Shown here one piece after another: positions 59,661 through 64,000 of a DNA stretch of 64,000 nt. Below the pieces are notes generated by a model, which was not told the DNA's origin, did not search any database, and was given only the letters and a program-made list of their open reading frames with translations. How positions within the stretch are numbered: the stretch's first letter is position 1; every line of letters starts with the position of its first letter. The stretch is from DASPUI01 sp035622995. Its GTDB lineage: Bacteria > Verrucomicrobiota > Verrucomicrobiia > Chthoniobacterales > UBA10450. The stretch is taken from positions 6,298 to 70,297 of the forward strand of contig DASPUI010000158.1 of the NCBI GenBank assembly GCA_035622995.1, given 5' to 3'. The position numbers and the translations under genes were made by a program.

Positions 59661-60507
59661 GCCGGCGGTAGAGATCCGCGGCCTGACCAAAATCTTTTCG
59701 GTGCCGTTCCAGCGGGAACGAATCGTTGCGGTACGGGATCTCGATTTGCGGGTAGAAATCGGCGAGGTCTATGGTTTGCTCGGGCCTAACGGATCGGGCA
59801 AAAGCACGACCTTAAAGGTTATTCTGGGCCTGATCTCGCCCACCCGCGGTGTAACGAAAATTTTTGGCCGCAACAATGAACTGGTGGCGAGCCGGGAAGA
59901 CGTCGGTTTTCTGCCGGAGAATCCGTATTTCTACAGGTATCTCACCGGCGAGGAGACGCTGCGATTCTTTGGGAGATTATGCGGTATGAACAGAGACCGG
60001 TTGCAAAAGCGAATTGTCGAATTGCTCGAGCTCGTCGGCCTAACGAAAGCCCGTCATCGCCGCCTCGGGACTTATTCCAAAGGAATGTTGCAGCGAATCG
60101 GCCTGGCGCAGGCGCTGATTAACGAACCCAGGCTGGTTGTTCTCGACGAGCCAACAGCCGGCGTCGATCCGGCCGGGACGCGCGCAATATGCGATCTGAT
60201 TCTCGAGTTAAAACGGAGAGGCATTACCTTTTTGCTTTCGTCGCACTTGCTTGCGCAAGCACAGGAAATTTGCGATCGGGTCGGCATTTTAGCGAATGGA
60301 TCGCTCATCCGCGAAGGAAGACTGGATGAGCTGGTCGCGATTGAGAATCGAACGGAGCTCGTCCTGGAAAATGCCTCTGATGCATTCATCGCCGAAGTCG
60401 AAAACCTGGCAAAAAGTTCCGAGACCAAACTGATCGACCGGCGAAAATCGACGATGACGCTCGAGAAGTTGTTCCTCGATGCAACGAAAGAACAGCCTAA
60501 CGAATGA
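59650..60507 (+). CDS. ABC transporter ATP-binding protein
   Basis: 285 residues. Walker A GLLGPNGSGKSTT (near residue 45), signature YSKGMLQRIGLAQALI, Walker B LVVLDEPTAGVDP and the H-loop in LLSSHLLAQ are intact. The subfamily is the ABC-2/NatA-CcmA type exporter ATPase. Its permease follows with ATGA overlap. The substrate is unknown. The stop lies within a GCCTAACGA copy (60495-60503). Confidence 0.95.
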   Translation: MITEPAVEIRGLTKIFSVPFQRERIVAVRDLDLRVEIGEVYGLLGPNGSGKSTTLKVILGLISPTRGVTKIFGRNNELVASREDVGFLPENPYFYRYLTGEETLRFFGRLCGMNRDRLQKRIVELLELVGLTKARHRRLGTYSKGMLQRIGLAQALINEPRLVVLDEPTAGVDPAGTRAICDLILELKRRGITFLLSSHLLAQAQEICDRVGILANGSLIREGRLDELVAIENRTELVLENASDAFIAEVENLAKSSETKLIDRRKSTMTLEKLFLDATKEQPNE

Positions 60508-61406
60508 ATTCGGAAGAGATCATCGGGATTCGCCACCGCGCGTTTTCGCCTTCTCGCATTCTCGCGATCACTTCGAACACGCTGACCGATCTTACTCGCC
60601 AGAAGGCCTTTCATGTGCTTCTGATCTTTGCGCTCCTTTTGATCGGCAGCAGCGTCTTTCTCGCGCGATTCACGTTTCAGCAGGAGTTTCAAATCTTGAA
60701 AGACATTTCGCTCGGAGCGATGTCCATCTTTTCTTCGCTGCTTGCGATCGTGGCAACGGCGCGTCTTATTCCACAAGACGTCGAAGATCGGACCGTCTAC
60801 GCGATTTTGGCAAAGCCGGTGCCGCGTTTCGAATATCTGCTCGGCAAACTCACCGGCGTTCTTCTACTCCTCGCGAGTAGCATCGGTCTGATGACGACCA
60901 TGTTCCTGCTTGTTTTGGCCGCACGCGAGCACAGTGCGTTACAGGAGACAGCCCGCCAGTTCGCGCACGCTCCGCGGGAACAACTGGAAGATTCATTGCG
61001 CGCAGTACGAGCGTCTGCCTTCAACATCGATTTCCTGCCGGGAATCGCAGTCATCTTTTTGAAATCGAGCCTGCTGGCCGCTCTCACGCTTTTCGTTTCA
61101 ACTTTTGCGACCACCAACATTTTCACGATCGTTGTGATGGCGTTCATTTATTTGATTGGCCATCTGCAGGCGACTGCGCGCGAATTCTGGCTGCAGGAAA
61201 ATGCGCCGACCTGGATGACCCGGCTTTTCCTTGCGCTCGTTGCACTCCTCTTCCCCGACCTGCAGGCCTTTAACTTGGTCGATGACGTGGTCGCAGGCGC
61301 GGTCATCCCGTTCACCTTGTTCATCAAGACGGCCGAGCTGGGACTCTTTTACACGACGATCTACACCCTGCTGGCAACGTTTGCGTTTTACGGAAAGGAA
61401 CTATGA
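60504..61406 (+). CDS. ABC-2 type permease
   Basis: 300 residues with six predicted helices. Segments typical of ABC-2 permeases in two-gene exporters are AIVATARLIPQDVEDRTVYAILAKPVPRFEYLLGKLTG. A loop of about 60 residues follows helix 3. Paired with the ATPase at 59650 (ATGA overlap) and with the next gene (ATGA overlap). Substrate unknown. Confidence 0.9.
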   Translation: MNSEEIIGIRHRAFSPSRILAITSNTLTDLTRQKAFHVLLIFALLLIGSSVFLARFTFQQEFQILKDISLGAMSIFSSLLAIVATARLIPQDVEDRTVYAILAKPVPRFEYLLGKLTGVLLLLASSIGLMTTMFLLVLAAREHSALQETARQFAHAPREQLEDSLRAVRASAFNIDFLPGIAVIFLKSSLLAALTLFVSTFATTNIFTIVVMAFIYLIGHLQATAREFWLQENAPTWMTRLFLALVALLFPDLQAFNLVDDVVAGAVIPFTLFIKTAELGLFYTTIYTLLATFAFYGKEL

Positions 61407-62161
61407 TGCGGCTCGCCGTCACAATCGGCCTCCTTTTGGCTTTCGGCGCGATCAAACTGCCGATTGAGCGGCAGCTCGCGATTGAACATCGCCAATTCCA
61501 TTTTGACGGCACTGCCCTCAATCTCGAGCTTCGTGAAAAACTTGGCCAACTCGGATTTGTCGCAGCTTTTAGCGGATTTCGGTCGATCGTCGCCGACATT
61601 TTGTTCATTCAAGCGCATGTCGCATGGGAACGGACCGAATGGGGCCGGGTTCTTTTTCTTTTTCGGCAGGTCACAACTTTGCAGCCGCGAGCGACTCTTT
61701 TTTGGGACATGGCCGCATGGCACATGGCCTGGAACGCGAGCGTCGCCGCAATAAATGATAAATCTCAGCCGCGTCAGGCGCTGCGAATCAAGGCTCAGCG
61801 CGAATATTTTGCGCTTGGAAAAGATTTTCTCGAGCGCGGGATTAAAAACAATCCAGATCGGCCGCAACTTTATGAATCGCTCGCCCGGCTTTACAAAGAG
61901 AAATACAACGATCATGAACATGCGTCGGAATTTTTCGCCAGAGCGGCGGCGTTGCCCGGCGCACCCTCTTACGACCGGCGTTTTTCCGCCTATGAGCTTT
62001 CCTATTGCGAAGGTCGCGAGCAGGAAGCCTATCAACGATTGCGGAGACTCTACGACGAAGGCGAAAGGGAACGTTTGCCCACTTTAATCGCCCGCTTGAA
62101 GTTTCTGGAGGACAAACTCGGCGTTGCGAAAGAGCGACGCGTTCCGGCAACAGGGCCTTAA
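61403..62161 (+). CDS. TPR-like envelope protein of the ABC operon
   Basis: 252 residues. A signal-anchor (LAVTIGLLLAFGAIKL) is followed by a helical domain with TPR-like pairs (LERGIKNNPDRPQLYESLARLY, HASEFFARAAALPGAP). It probably works with the transporter, being translationally coupled by ATGA. No enzyme motif. Homologues with this ABC pair are common in Verrucomicrobia as I recall, but the function is unknown. Confidence 0.72.
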   Translation: MMRLAVTIGLLLAFGAIKLPIERQLAIEHRQFHFDGTALNLELREKLGQLGFVAAFSGFRSIVADILFIQAHVAWERTEWGRVLFLFRQVTTLQPRATLFWDMAAWHMAWNASVAAINDKSQPRQALRIKAQREYFALGKDFLERGIKNNPDRPQLYESLARLYKEKYNDHEHASEFFARAAALPGAPSYDRRFSAYELSYCEGREQEAYQRLRRLYDEGERERLPTLIARLKFLEDKLGVAKERRVPATGP

Positions 62162-62171
62162 AGCGCTGCAG

Positions 62172-62233
62172 CTGCCGCTGTCCTCAGCGGCAGTTCCGTG
62201 TATAAATAGTTCTCCCGCCGCCAGAGACGGCGG
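62172..62233. repeat. Two hairpins before the metallophosphatase gene
   Basis: A perfect 9-bp stem, CTGCCGCTG / CAGCGGCAG, with loop TCCT (62172-62193). A second 6-bp stem, CCGCCG / CGGCGG, has a 7-base loop (62215-62233). The second ends 13 bases before the ATG at 62247. They interrupt an otherwise overlapping operon, so they may reset translation or stabilise RNA ends. There is no T-run. Confidence 0.6.
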
Positions 62234-62246
62234 TAGCTACCGAAAA

Positions 62247-62969
62247 ATGCGCTACGCCATCTTCAGTGATATTCATGCGAATCTCGAGGCGCTTGAAGCG
62301 GTTCTGCGCGATGCCGAAGACCAGAAGTGCACGCATTATGTCTGCCTCGGCGACATCGTCGGCTACAACGCCAACCCGCACGAGTGCGTGGCCCGCATTC
62401 AGGAATTAGATTGTCCAATTGTAAAGGGCAATCATGACGAACAGGCATCCCTGATCGAATCGTCGCGCGATTTTAACGAAATGGCGGAGGCGGCGATCGA
62501 ATGGACACGCGATCATTTGGCCGAAAAGGACAAGGATTGGCTGCGCGACCTGAAATTGCAGCGACAGGTGCGCGATTTTACCATCGTTCACGCAACCCTC
62601 GATACGCCGGCACAGTGGGGCTACGTCTTCAACGATCTGGACGCAGCCGCCAGTTTCACTTATCAACATACGGCGGTTTGCTTTTTTGGACACACCCACG
62701 TTCCGATGGCTTTCATTCGGGATGATGGCGTCAGGCGCGTGCGCGTTGAACACTTGCGGATCGAGATGACCAAGAAATATTTCATCAATGTCGGCAGCGT
62801 TGGTCAGCCCCGTGACGGCGATTGGCGCGCCGCCTATTGCATTTATCACATCGAGCCAAATTCGGTCGAACAGCGTCGGGTGAAATACGATCTATCAACA
62901 GCTCAAGAGAAAATTATTAAGGCCGGCCTGCCCGCGTTGCTCGCAGAACGGCTGTCAGTTGGCCGTTAA
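62247..62969 (+). CDS. Metallophosphatase (YfcE/MJ0936-like)
   Basis: 240 residues. The calcineurin-like metal motifs are IFSDIHANLEAL (DxH), CLGDIVGYNANP (GDxxG), VKGNHDEQ (GNHD) and FFGHTHVPM (GHTH). Phosphodiesterase or phosphatase of unknown substrate. ATG 62247 follows the hairpin element directly; a longer frame to 62124 reads through the hairpins. Its stop overlaps the next gene by 11 bp. Confidence 0.93.
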   Translation: MRYAIFSDIHANLEALEAVLRDAEDQKCTHYVCLGDIVGYNANPHECVARIQELDCPIVKGNHDEQASLIESSRDFNEMAEAAIEWTRDHLAEKDKDWLRDLKLQRQVRDFTIVHATLDTPAQWGYVFNDLDAAASFTYQHTAVCFFGHTHVPMAFIRDDGVRRVRVEHLRIEMTKKYFINVGSVGQPRDGDWRAAYCIYHIEPNSVEQRRVKYDLSTAQEKIIKAGLPALLAERLSVGR

Positions 62970-63969
62970 GATCGATAAATTAGCTGTGAATTCGATTTTG
63001 ATCATCAAACCCAGCTCGCTCGGCGACATTGTTCACACTTTGCCGGCGGTCGCGCTTATTCGCGATACCTATCCGAAAGCCAAAATCACATGGGTGATTA
63101 ATCCGGAATTTACGCCATTGCTTCGCGGAAATTCTGATGTCGACCACGTCCACGTATTTCCACGCGGCGAGTTTCGCGGACTTGGAGTACCCACTCGACT
63201 GGGTCCGTGGTTGAAGCAGACGAGAAAGATTCGCCCGGATCTGGCGCTCGACTTTCAAGGTCTTTTGCGCAGCGCCTTGATCGCGAAAGCGAGCGGCGCG
63301 AAGGAAATCTACGGGATGAGCGATGGACGCGAAGGGTCGCGCCTTTTTTATCACCGCTCCGCTAAAGTCAATCGCAACGAACATGCGGTCGAACGTTATC
63401 TGAAACTGGCCGAGTGTGTGGGCGCAAAAATCGGAGACGCGCTCCGTTGCCCGATTCCGACGGGCGATCCGCTGCCGCGCTTTGACGAGTATCCCCCATT
63501 TATTTTGCTTCATCCCTTTGCCCGCGGCGATGGCAAATCGCTTTCCAACAATGTTATTTATGAAATCTGCCGCGCCTTCGCGCCAACGCGGGTCGTAATC
63601 GTCGGCCGGTCGCAACGGAAGGTCGACGTCGCCGAAAATTGCGTCGAGCTGACTAATCAAACGTCATTGCTCCAGTTAATCCGGCTCATTCGTGTCGCGC
63701 GTTTTGTCGTCAGCGTCGATAGCGGCCCGATGCACATCGCGGCGGCAGTCAACGATCGCTTATTGTCGATCCACACCTGGACAAATCCGCGCCGGGTCGG
63801 TCCTTATAACTCCGGCGCCTGGATCTGGAAGCACGGAGAAATTGCCCGCGTTGCCGACCTGGAATCGACAAAGCTGCGCCGTCACGGCCGCAAATTCAAA
63901 GTGAAGGACGTCGCTGCCTTGCACGAACTCATCCGGCCGCTGGTTCCAGTCGATCCGATGCTGGTTTAG
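62959..63969 (+). CDS. Glycosyltransferase family 9 (heptosyltransferase-like)
   Basis: 336 residues, TTG start (GTG 62986 is an alternative). The N-terminal Rossmann half has IIKPSSLGDIVHTLPAVALIRDTYP, typical of ADP-heptose:LPS heptosyltransferases. The C-terminal half has SVDSGPMHIAAAV (nucleotide-sugar contact) and a glycine/asparagine-rich end. It adds a sugar to an LPS core or a related glycan; which one is not clear. It ends the long operon begun at 58128 as far as can be seen. Nothing is recognised in the last 31 bases. Confidence 0.92.
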   Translation: MAVKIDKLAVNSILIIKPSSLGDIVHTLPAVALIRDTYPKAKITWVINPEFTPLLRGNSDVDHVHVFPRGEFRGLGVPTRLGPWLKQTRKIRPDLALDFQGLLRSALIAKASGAKEIYGMSDGREGSRLFYHRSAKVNRNEHAVERYLKLAECVGAKIGDALRCPIPTGDPLPRFDEYPPFILLHPFARGDGKSLSNNVIYEICRAFAPTRVVIVGRSQRKVDVAENCVELTNQTSLLQLIRLIRVARFVVSVDSGPMHIAAAVNDRLLSIHTWTNPRRVGPYNSGAWIWKHGEIARVADLESTKLRRHGRKFKVKDVAALHELIRPLVPVDPMLV

Positions 63970-64000
63970 AGGCAATCCATCGGCTACCGAGAGTTCATGG

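Larger units (their letters stand above)
2103..60503. repeat. Dispersed 9-bp motif GCCTAACRA / TYGTTAGGC, 25 copies
   Basis: This entry spans scattered copies, not a continuous element. Exact GCCTAACGA or its complement starts at 2103, 2261, 7414, 8876, 11232, 16787, 29165, 30305, 36176, 40794, 41932, 45303, 48700, 57317, 60038 and 60495. The GCCTAACAA form starts at 9564, 18798, 22077, 32942, 34201, 45502, 49260, 51838 and 55118. Near matches (GACCTAAC, GCCTAACC, GCCTAACGG) also occur, for example at 3234, 11216, 13437, 34387 and 50566. Copies lie in both orientations, mostly inside genes, and sometimes supply the TAA stop (3234, 36176, 40794). The word is not palindromic, so it is not a terminator. 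Counted by eye; function unknown. Confidence 0.75.

Noticed and set aside
1..64000. CRISPR array, insertion sequence or prophage
   Set aside because: I saw no regularly spaced repeats, transposase, integrase or phage structural genes; the repeated words found are dispersed, not tandem.

Overview
The window looks like a chromosomal segment of a soil-type Verrucomicrobiota bacterium, probably Chthoniobacterales/Spartobacteria (Udaeobacter- or Chthoniobacter-like). This is inferred from gene content: LL-diaminopimelate aminotransferase (dapL), a PadR plus ADOP-type MacB/FtsX permease pair, hopanoid genes (shc, hpnH), a lipase-maturation-factor protein, DUF5069, a Tat-exported HisC-like aminotransferase and a frameshifted prfB. 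The DNA is moderately GC-rich and densely coded on both strands. Recognisable Shine-Dalgarno sequences are rare, and many genes overlap by ATGA. I see no insertion sequence, prophage, CRISPR array or rRNA. There is one tRNA (Met, CAT).

Layout. 0.1-15.1 kb: a dispersed kynurenine-pathway region with kynU, kynurenine 3-monooxygenase, tryptophan 2,3-dioxygenase, 3-hydroxyanthranilate dioxygenase and ACMS decarboxylase, plus a Rieske oxygenase directly after the tryptophan dioxygenase. Together they would take tryptophan to 2-aminomuconate semialdehyde. No formamidase was recognised. Interleaved are a secreted amidohydrolase, a CheY-like protein, small membrane proteins and the PadR/ADOP pair. 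15-23 kb: L,D-transpeptidase, Tat aminotransferase, MtfA-like peptidase, Thr/Ser dehydratase-like enzyme, HIT protein, nrdR with an overlapping unknown gene, a GT39-like membrane protein and an MFS carrier. 23-28.6 kb: a lipid module made of an Aas-like acyltransferase/acyl-ACP synthetase, a PlsC-alpha/beta-hydrolase fusion and a lipase maturation factor.

28.7-36.8 kb: tRNA-Met, a degenerate sigma-like/anti-sigma-like pair, dapL, sod, shc-hpnH and membrane proteins. 36.9-42.2 kb: secreted M3 peptidase, an internally deleted M28 peptidase remnant, a sulfotransferase, small membrane proteins and a trypsin-like protein with a TonB C-terminal domain that has lost its catalytic serine. 42.2-58 kb: housekeeping genes purH, ruvB, xseA, glgB, cysE-nifS-sprT, prfB (+1 frameshift), an ftsB-like gene and eno, with an AraC regulator, DUF5996, an RsbW-like ATPase and an orphan pseudopilin. 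58.1-64 kb: one long co-directional operon of two secreted proteins, acylphosphatase, an ABC transporter pair, a TPR-like protein, a metallophosphatase and a GT9 heptosyltransferase-like protein.

The most unusual pattern is a short non-palindromic motif, GCCTAACRA (reverse complement TYGTTAGGC). I counted 25 copies across the 64 kb, 16 of them exactly GCCTAACGA, where about 0.5 would be expected by chance for that 9-mer. It lies mostly inside coding sequence and in both orientations, resembling a DNA-uptake, Chi or other genome-signature word. Two further non-coding families recur just upstream of start codons: GC-rich hairpins, and a phrase close to AAATCCGTGTAAATCTGTGG.
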